The notes: a model not told the origin generated them from the sequence alone. A stretch of DNA of 64,000 nucleotides from SZUA-430 sp965227535 (GCA_965227535.1 OZ245761.1:3038001-3102000), one strand, 5' to 3'; positions 36,976 through 46,097 are shown, counted from the first letter of the stretch. Made by a program: numbers and translations.

Positions 36976-38106
36976 TCAAACAATCCGATGAGGAATAAAG
37001 CTCGCCCCTGGCCCCGTCACATCGGTGACGTCTTCGCGAATTCCCAGGCCGCAAACCTCGCCCGCGACAACCCAAACGCCGAACACCGGCGTACGCGCAT
37101 CGAACGCCGGCATCGCCGCTCGCGCCTGCCAGACAAGAGGCTGTCGCCCGTAAGGCCCCTCACCGCAGCGCTCGCTATCGCCAAACCGCGCGATAATGTT
37201 CGCGCCTTGCCGGCCGAACAATGGTTTGCCGACGCGCTCACCGCCAATCGCGCTCTCGCTCCAAAATGAAGGCAAGAGATACGGACATTCCGGCGCAGCC
37301 TCCCAAAGCTCGACCAAAATCGCTTTCGACGACGCAATCGCGCGCCAAGCCGGCTCCAACACGCCGATATCGTCGAGCGCGGCAAAGAACGCAGCGTCCT
37401 CGTTCGCAAGCCATTCCCACGGATAGAGCTTGAACAGATGCGTGATCGGGCGCGCTTCAACATCGACGAGCCGCCTGCCGCTCAACCCGATCTCCGAAAT
37501 GTCCAGCGTTCGGATTTCAAGCCCCGCCTGAGCGGCGCAATCGGCGACATAGGCTGCGGTCGCGGTTGTATCGAACGCGCTGTGCCGCGACGTGACGTGC
37601 AGACGCCCGCCCGCGGGAACAGCCGGCGCCAGCTTACGAAACGCCACGATTAGGGCGTCATGCACACCGTTGAACTGCGCCCGCACGTCGTTGCGTACCG
37701 CCCATTCCGCCTGCGCCTCAGCTGCTTCGTAAAGCGTCGTCGGCGTATCGGCGTTGTACTCAAGCAGTTTCGGCGCGCCGACACCGTCCCAGGCAAAATC
37801 GAAACGGCCGAACAAAGACGGATCGCCGCGCCGCCAACTGATGCGCGCCAGCCGCGCGAGACGGTCGTTCAACCCAAGCCGCGCAAGCTTCTCAACATCG
37901 TCAACGACGCGCGCCACGGCTTGCGCGATCAGCGCCTCGCAAGTCTGCGCAGCCTTGCGAAGAACATCGGCCTCAGCCGCGCTCAACTCAAAGCAAGCGT
38001 CTTCAATCCAATAGAAGCTGCCGTCAGGCCGCACGTAATCGTCGAAGCCGACCGCCTTCAGCCGCTCTTCCCACCCCGGCCGCGCGGCGACCGCGACGCG
38101 CTTCAT
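36976..38106 (-). CDS. YgiC-like glutathionylspermidine-synthase-family ATP-grasp enzyme
   Basis: The 376-residue protein belongs to the GSP_synth ATP-grasp family: the segment APKLLEYNADTPTTLYEA matches the conserved nucleotide-site stretch of YgiC and YjfC. These proteins form amide bonds, but the E. coli copies lack proven glutathionylspermidine synthase activity. The ATG at 38106 is the best start because it overlaps the YgiB-like gene (ATGA); the longer frame to 38313 overlaps that gene heavily. Function is inferred only at family level. Confidence 0.87.
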   Translation of the reverse strand: MKRVAVAARPGWEERLKAVGFDDYVRPDGSFYWIEDACFELSAAEADVLRKAAQTCEALIAQAVARVVDDVEKLARLGLNDRLARLARISWRRGDPSLFGRFDFAWDGVGAPKLLEYNADTPTTLYEAAEAQAEWAVRNDVRAQFNGVHDALIVAFRKLAPAVPAGGRLHVTSRHSAFDTTATAAYVADCAAQAGLEIRTLDISEIGLSGRRLVDVEARPITHLFKLYPWEWLANEDAAFFAALDDIGVLEPAWRAIASSKAILVELWEAAPECPYLLPSFWSESAIGGERVGKPLFGRQGANIIARFGDSERCGEGPYGRQPLVWQARAAMPAFDARTPVFGVWVVAGEVCGLGIREDVTDVTGPGASFIPHRIV

Positions 38107-38420
38107 CCGCCTCCGCCGCGACGGTCGCGGCCGTCGCCGGGACCACAGGCCCAGCCGCCAAAGCCGCCGCGCCGCACCTCGGTGATGACGCCGATAGCAA
38201 GCTGCGAGACGGCGGCCGCGCGCTCGCCTGTATACCAAGGCCCAAACGAGCGCGTTTCGCCACGCACCGTCGCCACGTTTGTGCAAAGGCTGCCGGGATA
38301 GTCGCGCCGGCAATCGTCCGCATCGAGATAGACGTTGCGGCGAAACTCATGTGACGGCGAAATCGACCCGAGCGCGCCAATCGCCGCGACCGTCAATAAC
38401 GGACCAGTGTACCTAGCCAT
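38103..38420 (-). CDS. Short YgiB-like (DUF1190-related) protein
   Basis: The 105-residue protein carries the two features I recognise from E. coli YgiB: an ADDC segment (YLDADDC, 31-37) followed by a Pro-Gly-Cys stretch, and a C-terminal RRGGFG (83-88). It lacks the long Gln/Pro middle of YgiB. A hydrophobic stretch at 7-20 could be a signal. GGAGG lies eight bases before the ATG. It overlaps the YgiC-like gene, the same pairing as ygiB-ygiC in E. coli. Confidence 0.7.
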   Translation of the reverse strand: MARYTGPLLTVAAIGALGSISPSHEFRRNVYLDADDCRRDYPGSLCTNVATVRGETRSFGPWYTGERAAAVSQLAIGVITEVRRGGFGGWACGPGDGRDRRGGGG

Positions 38421-38489
38421 TACCGCACCTCCACGCGTCGTCGACTGATCGACGCCGGTGGTCCTTTTAGCACGACTGCCATTGTCGCT

Positions 38490-38822
38490 CTAGCGTGGCG
38501 TCAGGATCAACGTCTTGAGCTCGACGATCATTCGCTCGATGCGTGTCAATCGCTCGCTCATCTCCAAAAGCCGCTGCTCGACGCTGCCGCTCTCCTCCGG
38601 CACCGGCGTCGAGATCCCCGCGCGCTTGGCGACCTCCGCCGCCCCGACCTGAAGCAGCCGCGCCAGAGCCGCGACCTCCGCCGCGCGTAACTCGCGCTGA
38701 TCCTTCCAAAGCTCGGCGACCTGCTCGCTCGATAGTTTGAGCTGCTTGGCGACCTCATCGCGCGTCATGCCGACGGCCTTGAGCTGCGCATCGAACCAAG
38801 CCTGATCGAAAAACAGAGCCAT
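38490..38822 (-). CDS. Small helix-turn-helix protein with C-terminal coiled coil
   Basis: The 110-residue protein has an XRE-like helix-turn-helix region (about 19-62, TRDEVAKQLKLSSEQVAELW) and a C-terminal helix (about 78-108) with heptad-like hydrophobics, fit for dimerisation. It starts two bases past the enoyl-CoA hydratase stop and is likely co-transcribed. A DNA target is not evident. Confidence 0.75.
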   Translation of the reverse strand: MALFFDQAWFDAQLKAVGMTRDEVAKQLKLSSEQVAELWKDQRELRAAEVAALARLLQVGAAEVAKRAGISTPVPEESGSVEQRLLEMSERLTRIERMIVELKTLILTPR

Positions 38823-38824
38823 CG

Positions 38825-39628
38825 CTAGCGTCCCTTAAATTGCGGCGCGCGCTTCTCGAGAAAACTCGCCACGCCTTCGCGATGATCCTCAGTCTGAAAC
38901 AACCGCCCGAGCGTACCCGACACCCAACTGCCGAACTCATGCACGTCGCGCGCGGACGCCCGGCGCAGACCTTCCTTCATGTGCCGCAGCGCCAGTGGCG
39001 GATTGGCCGCAATCCGTGCCGCGAGACCGAACGCTGCCTCCAAGAGGTCGCCATGTGGGACAACTTTCGTTACCAGCCCGATGCGTTCTGCTTCGCGCGC
39101 ATCAATGACATCGCCGGTGAACAACAACTCCGCCGCTTTCGCGGGCCCGACAAGCCGCGGCAAAATCATCATTCCGCCCGCATCCGTCACCAGCCCACGC
39201 TTGATGAAAATCTCGCCGAACTGCGCACGCTCCGACGCAATACGGATATCGGCGAACAGGCTAAGTTCCATCCCCCACCCGACCGCGACCCCGTTCACCG
39301 CCGCGATGATCGGCCGGTCGCAATCGATGACGGCCGCCGCCGCCGGCGTCAGCCGCGGACGAACCGACGTCAACCGCGCCTGCGATTGCTCGCGCTGCGG
39401 TCCGGTCATCATCTGCTTGACGTCTTCGCCGGAGCAGAACGCGGGATCGGCGCCGGTGATCACCACCGCACGCACCTCGTTGTCGCTCTGAATGTGACGG
39501 AACACGGTCTCGAGGTCCGCATAGGCCCGCGCGTTAAGCGCGTTGCGCACCTCCGGCCGGTTCAAGGTCACGACCGCCACGTGATCGCGAAGGTCATAGG
39601 TCAAATGGGCAAGATCGGGCTGTGTCAT
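38825..39628 (-). CDS. Enoyl-CoA hydratase/isomerase
   Basis: The 267-residue crotonase-fold protein has the CoA/oxyanion stretch ADPAFCSGEDVKQM (about 60-72) and the second oxyanion region AAVNGVAVGWGMEL (about 110). At the usual catalytic Glu positions it has E in QFGEIF and D in VTDAGG, so dehydration activity is likely but not certain. The ATG at 39628 follows AGGAAC; the frame upstream to 40567 is antisense to the Rieske gene and rejected. Confidence 0.88.
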   Translation of the reverse strand: MTQPDLAHLTYDLRDHVAVVTLNRPEVRNALNARAYADLETVFRHIQSDNEVRAVVITGADPAFCSGEDVKQMMTGPQREQSQARLTSVRPRLTPAAAAVIDCDRPIIAAVNGVAVGWGMELSLFADIRIASERAQFGEIFIKRGLVTDAGGMMILPRLVGPAKAAELLFTGDVIDAREAERIGLVTKVVPHGDLLEAAFGLAARIAANPPLALRHMKEGLRRASARDVHEFGSWVSGTLGRLFQTEDHREGVASFLEKRAPQFKGR

Positions 39629-39721
39629 GGCTGTTCCTGAGGACGCATCGACGCCGTTCACTGTAGCGCGATTTGCCGCCTTTGCAGGAAGCAGCGCGCT
39701 TTGGCATTGTGCCCGCGCGCC

Positions 39722-40777
39722 ATGGGCCTTCAAGACGTCAAGACACCGCTCTTCCTGCGAAATATCTGGTATTTCGCGCTGCACAGCCGCGCGCTGAAAG
39801 CCGGCCGCCTTCAGCACAAGACGCTGCTCGGCGAGCCCGTCGTCTTCGGCCGCACCGAATCCGGCGAGGTGTTCGCGTTGCGCGATCTCTGCCCCCACCG
39901 CGGCGTGCCGCTGTCGAAGGGCAAGATCCTGGAAGGCACCGTGGAGTGCCCCTACCACGGCTGGCGCTTCAAACCATCGGGCCAGTGTTCGCACATCCCT
40001 TCGCTCGTCGGCGAAGAAGGCGTCGAACCGTCGAAGATCAGCGTGCGCAAATATCCGCTGGTCGAGCGCAACGGCCTGATCTGGATCTACATGGCGGAAG
40101 ACGCGCAAACGCGTGAACCGGCGACACCCGCCCCCGAACTCCCGCTGACGCCGGCAGCGATGCCGACCTTGATCGAAGGTCAGCTGTTTCCTTGCGCCAT
40201 CGATCACGCGGTGATCGGCCTGATGGACCCGGCGCATGGCCCCTTCGTGCACAAAGCTTGGTGGTGGCGATCCAAGAAGTCGATCCACGCGAAGGCCAAG
40301 AAATACGCGCCGTCGCATCTGGGCTTCACGATGGTCTCGCACAAGCCGTCGAGCAACTCGACGCTCTACAAGCTGCTGGGCGGCGACATCACCACCGAAA
40401 TCACCTTCGAACTGCCGGGCACGCGCGTTGAACACATCAAGGCCGGCCGCAACGAAGTCGTCGGCCTCACGACCTGCACGCCGCTCACCGAAAACGAGAC
40501 GGAGGTCACGCAGACCTTCTTCTGGAACATCGGCTGGATCGCGCCATTCAAGCCGATCGCCCAACACATCGCGCGCGTGTTCTTAGGGCAAGACCGCAAC
40601 ATGGTCACGCTTCAGCAGGAAGGCCTAAAGTTCAACCCGCGTCTCATGTTGATCCAAGACGCTGACGTGCCCGCGATCTGGTATCACAAGCTGAAGAAGG
40701 AATGGGCCGACGCCGCCGCCGCGAAGCGCCCGTTCGTAAACCCGGTCCCCGAAACGACCCTGCGCTGGCGTAGTTAA
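39722..40777 (+). CDS. Rieske-type aromatic-ring oxygenase alpha subunit
   Basis: The 351-residue protein has a Rieske [2Fe-2S] domain with C57-x-H59 and C76-x2-H79 (CPHR and CPYHGW), then a catalytic domain with the mononuclear iron motif MDPAHGPFVH. It is the oxygenase of a ring-hydroxylating or O-demethylating system; the reductase partner is not adjacent. The gene is divergent from the enoyl-CoA hydratase (starts 93 bases apart). The substrate is unknown. Confidence 0.9.
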   Translation: MGLQDVKTPLFLRNIWYFALHSRALKAGRLQHKTLLGEPVVFGRTESGEVFALRDLCPHRGVPLSKGKILEGTVECPYHGWRFKPSGQCSHIPSLVGEEGVEPSKISVRKYPLVERNGLIWIYMAEDAQTREPATPAPELPLTPAAMPTLIEGQLFPCAIDHAVIGLMDPAHGPFVHKAWWWRSKKSIHAKAKKYAPSHLGFTMVSHKPSSNSTLYKLLGGDITTEITFELPGTRVEHIKAGRNEVVGLTTCTPLTENETEVTQTFFWNIGWIAPFKPIAQHIARVFLGQDRNMVTLQQEGLKFNPRLMLIQDADVPAIWYHKLKKEWADAAAAKRPFVNPVPETTLRWRS

Positions 40778-40876
40778 CGGCACAACGCGCCGGGCATACC
40801 CTTTGCGACATCGACCTCTGAAGAGGCCGCGCGTGTCCCGTTTGGGCACGACGCCGCCCATAGAGGGATCATTCGC

Positions 40877-41032
40877 ATGGCAACGCCGACCTTGGGTGAA
40901 ATGCGTTTCGCGCAGCTGGTCATGAAGACCGAAATGCGTCCACGCCGCCGCCGCCGCTACGTTGACCCGATGTGGCGCCGCTTCTTCGACGGCGCCGTCG
41001 TCGTAACCTTCGTCTTCTTCCTGTTCATGTAA
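40877..41032 (+). CDS. 51-residue basic single-helix membrane protein
   Basis: A small open frame begins with ATG after AGAGGGA (about nine bases upstream). It has an amphipathic N-terminal part, an Arg-rich stretch (RPRRRRR, 21-27) and a hydrophobic C-terminal helix (about 40-51). No family is recognised. It is 99 bases past the Rieske gene on the same strand. Confidence 0.6.
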   Translation: MATPTLGEMRFAQLVMKTEMRPRRRRRYVDPMWRRFFDGAVVVTFVFFLFM

Positions 41033-41064
41033 AGAAATGGCGCGCCCATTCTTGGGACGCGCCA
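41031..41064 (-). terminator. Hairpin terminator between convergent small membrane-protein genes
   Basis: A 7-bp GC-rich stem (41038-41044 with 41058-41064) carries a further 4-bp pairing inside it across a one-base bulge. On the minus strand it is followed by a T-rich tail (41031-41037), so it fits the gene ending at 41131; it also lies just after the stop of the 51-residue protein. Confidence 0.6.
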
Positions 41065-41130
41065 CGGTCATCTCGCTGCCTTCACGGCCTCTGCGGCTGC
41101 ACCATGAGGCGCAGCCGCAATAGTCGCGCG

Positions 41131-41553
41131 TCAGTTGGTTCCGGCGATGCCGCCGGAGGAGCCGAAGTCTCTCTTTGCGGCGACGATCGTTACGGTGAAG
41201 CCCGCCACGACGTCGAAGAGCATCATCAGCACAAAGATGAAAAAGACCGAATTGGCAAATCCGGGCACGGCGACGAACTGGATGATCCCCACGACGGCGA
41301 TCAGCATCGACAGCCCGTGATTGATGATCGCGATGGCGTCCGTCCGCGTCGACTTCGTCACTTCAATGAAAAGCAGCATCAGGCTCAGCGCCAGGAACAC
41401 ATCGCCGGACGACACGTCCCACTGATCGCCGGAGAACATCGTTATCGTGAACAGAGCTTTGAACATCCAACCCGCCGGAGCCCCGAACAGCGCCATCAAA
41501 TTGTAGACGACCAGCGGAATCACCAGCAAAGGCGTAATCACAAGCGCAATCAT
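41131..41553 (-). CDS. Hypothetical inner-membrane protein
   Basis: The 140-residue protein has four predicted hydrophobic helices (about 1-22, 49-65, 75-97 and 103-122) and a short Gly/Ser tail. No family is recognised. The ATG at 41553 has AGGTGG six bases upstream; a GTG three codons earlier is less likely. Probably transcribed alone. Confidence 0.7.
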   Translation of the reverse strand: MIALVITPLLVIPLVVYNLMALFGAPAGWMFKALFTITMFSGDQWDVSSGDVFLALSLMLLFIEVTKSTRTDAIAIINHGLSMLIAVVGIIQFVAVPGFANSVFFIFVLMMLFDVVAGFTVTIVAAKRDFGSSGGIAGTN

Positions 41554-41642
41554 AGAAACCACCTCATAGTCAGGACCATCACCACCACGAGCTGGACCCT
41601 ACCAGCACCGGCAAGCATGGCCAAGTTCCGGAGGATACGTGG

Positions 41643-41960
41643 CTATTTTGTGGCGGGGGGCTCGCCGGCGTCGACGCGGCCGGCGGCGGAACGTTCAGCG
41701 AATATGAGGTATAGGTTACGGGCGTATACAATCAAACCGAACGCTTGGCCGGAGATGAAGACCGGATCCCGCTGATAGATCGCGTATACAAGGAGAACGA
41801 TCCCGCCGCCGACGCTGAAGTACCAAAACGCCACGGGAACCACGCTGCGCCCGGCTTTCTCGCTCGCCCACCACTGGACGACGAAGCGCGACATGAAAAG
41901 CGCCTGACCGCCGAAGCCGATCAGAATCCAAATATGCTCCCACGTCAGCCAATCGAACAT
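41643..41960 (-). CDS. Lipid A biosynthesis N-terminal domain (LAB_N) membrane protein
   Basis: The 105-residue protein has three membrane helices and the LAB_N hallmarks SRFVVQWWASEK and PVAFWYFSVGGG. LAB_N domains occur as stand-alone proteins beside glycosyltransferases that modify lipid A or undecaprenyl-linked sugars. It follows the GT2 gene by seven bases and has GAGGCGG just before its start. Confidence 0.88.
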   Translation of the reverse strand: MFDWLTWEHIWILIGFGGQALFMSRFVVQWWASEKAGRSVVPVAFWYFSVGGGIVLLVYAIYQRDPVFISGQAFGLIVYARNLYLIFAERSAAGRVDAGEPPATK

Positions 41961-41967
41961 CGCCGCC

Positions 41968-42705
41968 TCAAACCTCGTCAACGCGCAAAGGGTTGCGCGC
42001 CCGGCGCCGAAGCCACCTGACGCCCATCAAATCCGAGATCGAAACCATCAGCCGGTCCAGCGTGCCGTATTTCGAACGACCATGCTCACGCGGACGATGG
42101 TTCACGTCCACATGCGCAATGCGATAGCCCTCGCGCAGCATCAGCGCCGGGATAAAGCGATGAATATGATCGAAGTACGGCAACGACAGAAATGCCGCGC
42201 GCGAGAACAGTTTTAAGCCGCAGCCCGTATCGCGCGTCCCATCCTGCAGCAACCATTGCCGCGTTCCGTTACCGACGCGCGATGCCCACCGCTTCATAAA
42301 CCCGTCTTCGCGCTTGCGCCGCTGCCCGGCGACAAGCCCAAGCTCCGGCGTGCCAGAAACCTCGCGCCGCCACACCGCAAGCAGGTTCGGAATGTCGGCC
42401 GGATCGTTCTGCCCGTCGCCGTCCAACGTCGCGATCAGCGTGCCGCGCGCGGCAATAACGCCCGAACGCACCGCGCGGCTCTGCCCGGAATTTTTCGCAT
42501 GCCGCAGCACCCGCAGCTCCGGCGTCGTCGCCCGCGCCGCGACCAGCGCGCCGACAGTTCCGTCCGCGCTGCCGTCGTCGATGAACAGCACTTCGAACGA
42601 CGCCTTGCCGCGCAACGCAGCAACAATCTCGTTGAGAAGCGGAACCGCGTTCTCGACCTCATCCTTCACCGGCACGACGACCGAGACTTCGGGCGAACCC
42701 GTCAC
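41968..42705 (-). CDS. Family 2 glycosyltransferase, dolichol-phosphate-sugar synthase type
   Basis: The 245-residue cytoplasmic or peripheral protein is of the DPM1 build: VVVPVKDEVENAVPLL at the N terminus, the Mg-binding DGDGQNDP motif (about 95-102) and the acceptor-side DTGCGLKLF segment. It would charge a polyprenyl phosphate with a sugar that the GT39 enzymes next door can use. It precedes the LAB_N gene on the minus strand and is divergent from the GT39 genes. Confidence 0.92.
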   Translation of the reverse strand: MTGSPEVSVVVPVKDEVENAVPLLNEIVAALRGKASFEVLFIDDGSADGTVGALVAARATTPELRVLRHAKNSGQSRAVRSGVIAARGTLIATLDGDGQNDPADIPNLLAVWRREVSGTPELGLVAGQRRKREDGFMKRWASRVGNGTRQWLLQDGTRDTGCGLKLFSRAAFLSLPYFDHIHRFIPALMLREGYRIAHVDVNHRPREHGRSKYGTLDRLMVSISDLMGVRWLRRRARNPLRVDEV

Positions 42706-42885
42706 GCGATACTCCTTAAAGTCCGCGGCGCTTATACAAGTGCAATCGAGCCCCCGCCAGGGCCCGCGACCCCGTCACCCCAGTAGACGAAACCGCCCGC
42801 GCAATGCGATAGCCATTGTCCGGTTGGCGCCCGTGCCCCTCCGGGCATTGCGCCGAGTGCCCCTTCGATGGTTAACCCTTAAGCC

Positions 42886-44589
42886 ATGACCACACGCCGA
42901 TCCGCCGCCGCCTATGATTCCTCGAGCCCCTGGTCCTTGGCGCTCGCGCACCCGCGCATCGTGCTGGTCACGCTGTGCCTTTTGATGTTCGTGCCCGGCC
43001 TCGCGTCGGTACCGCCCCTCGATCGCGACGAGTCTCGCTTCACGCAAGCGACCAAGCAGATGATCGAAACGGGCGATTTCATCGAGATCCGCTTCCAGGA
43101 CGAAGCCCGCAACAAAAAGCCCATCGGCATCTATTGGATGCAGGCGATCACCGCCGGCTGGCTGACGGGTGAACCGCACAACGACATCTGGGCTTATCGC
43201 ATTCCATCGGTGCTGGCCGGCATCTTCGCGGTCCTCTTCGTCTTCGGACTAGGGCGAAAGCTCTTTGACGAGGAGGTTGGGCTCATAAGCGCCGGCATCC
43301 TTGCCTCATCGCTCTTGGTCATAGGCGAGTCCCACATAGCCAAGACCGACGCCGTCCTCTTCGCCTGCGTCGCCGCAGCGCAGCTGCTCATAGCCGAGTT
43401 CTTCTTGGCCGCAAGGCAGGGCGCGCCACAGCCCAAAGTCCGATACTCGGCGCTCATGGGCCTCGCCATCGGCATCGGCATCCTGGTCAAGGGACCGATG
43501 ATCCTCTTCTTCGTCGGCCTGAGCGTGATCGCGGTCTCGATATGGGAACGCCGATGGGGCTGGATCATGTCGATGCGGCCGATCTTCGCCCTCGGCATTA
43601 TCATCCTGATCAACGTGCCCTGGCTCGTCGCCATCGGTCTGGTCACCAAAGGCGAATACTTCGCCGAAGCCATCGGCCAGGACTTCCTGGGCAAAGCGAT
43701 AAGTTCGCAAGAAAGCCACTGGGGTCCGCCAGGTTACTACCTCGTCTCGTTGCTCGTCGGCTTCTGGCCCGGCTGGTTGTTCTTAGCCCCGGGCATCGTC
43801 TACGCCATCGCGCGCTCGCGCGAAGGCGCCGTTCGCTTCCTGCTTGCCTGGATCATCCCGGCCTGGATCATCCTCGAGCTCGCGCCGACGAAGCTGCCGC
43901 ACTACCCGCTGCCGATCTATCCCGCCTTGGCGCTTCTCTGCGGCGCGGCCGTCATGGCCGGCGTTCGCGAAAGCCGCAGCTTCCTCGACAACATGCCGGT
44001 GAAAGTCGGCGCCGTCTTCTGGCTGATGATCACCATCGCCCTCACCGGCGGCGCGCTCTTCTATCTGCCCGGGGCTTACGGCGACGGCGACAGCGTATTG
44101 CTCTGGGCCCTCGCGCTTCCGGTGTTGGGAGCGGCCGGCATCGCCGTGTTGTTCCTGCTCCGCGGTGAGGGTGAGAATGCTTCCGCCGCGGCCATAGCCG
44201 CCGGCGCCATGTTTGCAGCGATCGTGTTCGCAGCCGTGATGCCACGCCTCGAACAGGTGACGGTCAGCCAACGCGCGGCCGAATTGATCGCTCGCTCCGG
44301 CGCGTTGCCGCAGGCGGTCGCCATCGTCGGCTTCCACGAACCGTCCATCGTCTTCCAAGTCGGCACGAAGATCACGCTGGCCCAAAGCGCGGTCGACGCC
44401 GCCGACTTCCTGACCAAGACGCCGAACTCCGTCGCCATGGTGGAAAGCCGCATGGACGCCGAATTCCATCAACGCCTGACACAGCAGAACTTCGTCGCCG
44501 AACCGATCGGCAACGTCAAAGGCCTCAACTACTCGAACGGCCGGCAAGTGACGCTGACGCTCTACCGGTTGCGCAAAACCGGACCGTGA
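42886..44589 (+). CDS. ArnT-like family 39 glycosyltransferase
   Basis: The 567-residue integral membrane protein has about 11-12 hydrophobic helices. The first periplasmic loop has the catalytic acidic pair in DRDESRF (residues 46-52 by estimate) and the RNKKPIGIYW segment typical of ArnT/PMT-C enzymes, which move sugars from polyprenyl phosphate to lipid A. No clear Shine-Dalgarno precedes the ATG. Sugar identity (aminoarabinose, galacturonate or other) is unknown. Confidence 0.92.
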   Translation: MTTRRSAAAYDSSSPWSLALAHPRIVLVTLCLLMFVPGLASVPPLDRDESRFTQATKQMIETGDFIEIRFQDEARNKKPIGIYWMQAITAGWLTGEPHNDIWAYRIPSVLAGIFAVLFVFGLGRKLFDEEVGLISAGILASSLLVIGESHIAKTDAVLFACVAAAQLLIAEFFLAARQGAPQPKVRYSALMGLAIGIGILVKGPMILFFVGLSVIAVSIWERRWGWIMSMRPIFALGIIILINVPWLVAIGLVTKGEYFAEAIGQDFLGKAISSQESHWGPPGYYLVSLLVGFWPGWLFLAPGIVYAIARSREGAVRFLLAWIIPAWIILELAPTKLPHYPLPIYPALALLCGAAVMAGVRESRSFLDNMPVKVGAVFWLMITIALTGGALFYLPGAYGDGDSVLLWALALPVLGAAGIAVLFLLRGEGENASAAAIAAGAMFAAIVFAAVMPRLEQVTVSQRAAELIARSGALPQAVAIVGFHEPSIVFQVGTKITLAQSAVDAADFLTKTPNSVAMVESRMDAEFHQRLTQQNFVAEPIGNVKGLNYSNGRQVTLTLYRLRKTGP

Positions 44590-46097
44590 CGCCGCTGTTG
44601 AAGCGTCTGACCGACGCGCCGCCGCTGACACTGTTAGCGGCGGCCGTCGTCCTTCTCACCGCGGCGCGCATCGCGATCCTCATTGCAACGCCGCTCAATC
44701 TTGGCCCCGACGAAGCGCAATACTGGTCGTGGAGCCTGACGCCGGCCTTCGGTTATTTCTCGAAGCCGCCGATGATCGCCTGGATCATCGGCGCATCGAC
44801 CGCGATGTGCGGCGACGGCGAAGCCTGCATCCGCATCTGCGCACCGCTCTTCCACGCCGCAAGCGCGTTCGCCGTCTACTTCGCCGGTCGCGCGCTCTAC
44901 GATGAACGCGTCGGCTTCTGGTCCGCGCTCACCTACGCCGTGATGCCCGGCACCAGCTTCTCGTCGCTGCTCATCACGACCGATGTACCGCTCTTGTTCT
45001 TCTGGGCGCTGTCGCTGTGCGCGCTCGCCGAACTCCGCCGGACGATGAATCTGAAATGGGCCGTGCTGCTCGGCATCGCGATCGGTCTCGGCCTTCTGTC
45101 GAAATACGCGATGCTGTATTTTTTGTTAGGTATCGCGCTCGCCTATCTGCCGACGGCGGCAGGTCGTTCGTTCATCTTCAGCCGCGCCGGATTGGTCGCA
45201 GCCCTCGCCGCCATCGCAATCTTCGCACCGAACGTCCTGTGGAACGCGTTCAACAGCTTCGCAACCGTCAGCCACACGGCTTCTAACGCCAATTGGAACG
45301 CGGCGAACCTCTTCAACTTCAAGAGCTTCTTCTCGTTTCTCGGCGCACAGATCGGGATCATCGGGCCGATCGCGGCCGCATTGATCGTGTGGGGGCTGAT
45401 CAAAGGCTGGCGCGGACGTAACTACGATCATCCAGACACGCTTCTGCTAGCGTTATCGCTGCCGATCATCGCCATCGTCGCCGTTCAGGCGTTCATCTCG
45501 CGAGCCAACGCGAATTGGGCGGCGCCGGCCTTCGTGGCGCTGACGATTCTCGTCTGCGCATGGGCCCTGCGACAACAGCGCACACGTCTGTTGCTCGCAA
45601 ACACCGGTTTGAACGTCGCGATCGGCGTCATCGTCGCGCTTCTTGCGGTATCGCCCGCGTTCGTCAGCGCAGTCGGACAAGAAAACTCCGTCAAACGTTT
45701 ACGCGGATGGCCTGAAGCCGGCGCGCAAATCGTGAGCTTGGCGGCATCGAACGACGTTGCGGCGATCCTGAGCGACGATCGCGAGGATATGGCGTCGCTC
45801 TTCTATTATACGCGCGCACGAACACAGCCTTTGCGCATGTGGCCTAAGCTTCACGCAGGCAATGAGTACGAAGCGGCGTATGCCTTGCGCGCCGATGAAG
45901 CGTCAAACGTGATCTTCGTCACGCGCAGAACGGACGCGAGCGACGTCACGAGCGCGTTCGCACGCGCCGAACGCATCGCGACGATCGAAACGCGACTCGA
46001 TTCGAAGCGAACGCGCATTTTTTTCGTCTTCAAACTCGTCGGACCGCTCAACGAAGACGTTTTCCGAAAATTTTTTAATCGTCCGTCTACGGAATAA
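44586..46097 (+). CDS. Second family 39 glycosyltransferase
   Basis: The 503-residue polytopic protein has the acidic pair in LGPDEAQYWSW (about 38-42) and the FSKPPMIAW loop. It starts with GTG overlapping the stop of the previous gene (GTGA), so translation is coupled. The last 40 bases of the gene are AT-rich. It probably transfers a second sugar, or the same sugar to a second site, of lipid A or another lipid-linked glycan. Confidence 0.92.
   Translation: MTPLLKRLTDAPPLTLLAAAVVLLTAARIAILIATPLNLGPDEAQYWSWSLTPAFGYFSKPPMIAWIIGASTAMCGDGEACIRICAPLFHAASAFAVYFAGRALYDERVGFWSALTYAVMPGTSFSSLLITTDVPLLFFWALSLCALAELRRTMNLKWAVLLGIAIGLGLLSKYAMLYFLLGIALAYLPTAAGRSFIFSRAGLVAALAAIAIFAPNVLWNAFNSFATVSHTASNANWNAANLFNFKSFFSFLGAQIGIIGPIAAALIVWGLIKGWRGRNYDHPDTLLLALSLPIIAIVAVQAFISRANANWAAPAFVALTILVCAWALRQQRTRLLLANTGLNVAIGVIVALLAVSPAFVSAVGQENSVKRLRGWPEAGAQIVSLAASNDVAAILSDDREDMASLFYYTRARTQPLRMWPKLHAGNEYEAAYALRADEASNVIFVTRRTDASDVTSAFARAERIATIETRLDSKRTRIFFVFKLVGPLNEDVFRKFFNRPSTE

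Noticed and set aside
39629..40567. A possible N-terminal fusion partner of the enoyl-CoA hydratase
   Set aside because: The extension is antisense to the Rieske oxygenase gene and a proper start with a ribosome site exists at 39628.
42872..42882. A CtrA-type box (TTAACCCTTAA) before the first GT39 gene
   Set aside because: The two TTAA halves are three bases apart rather than the seven of the CtrA consensus.
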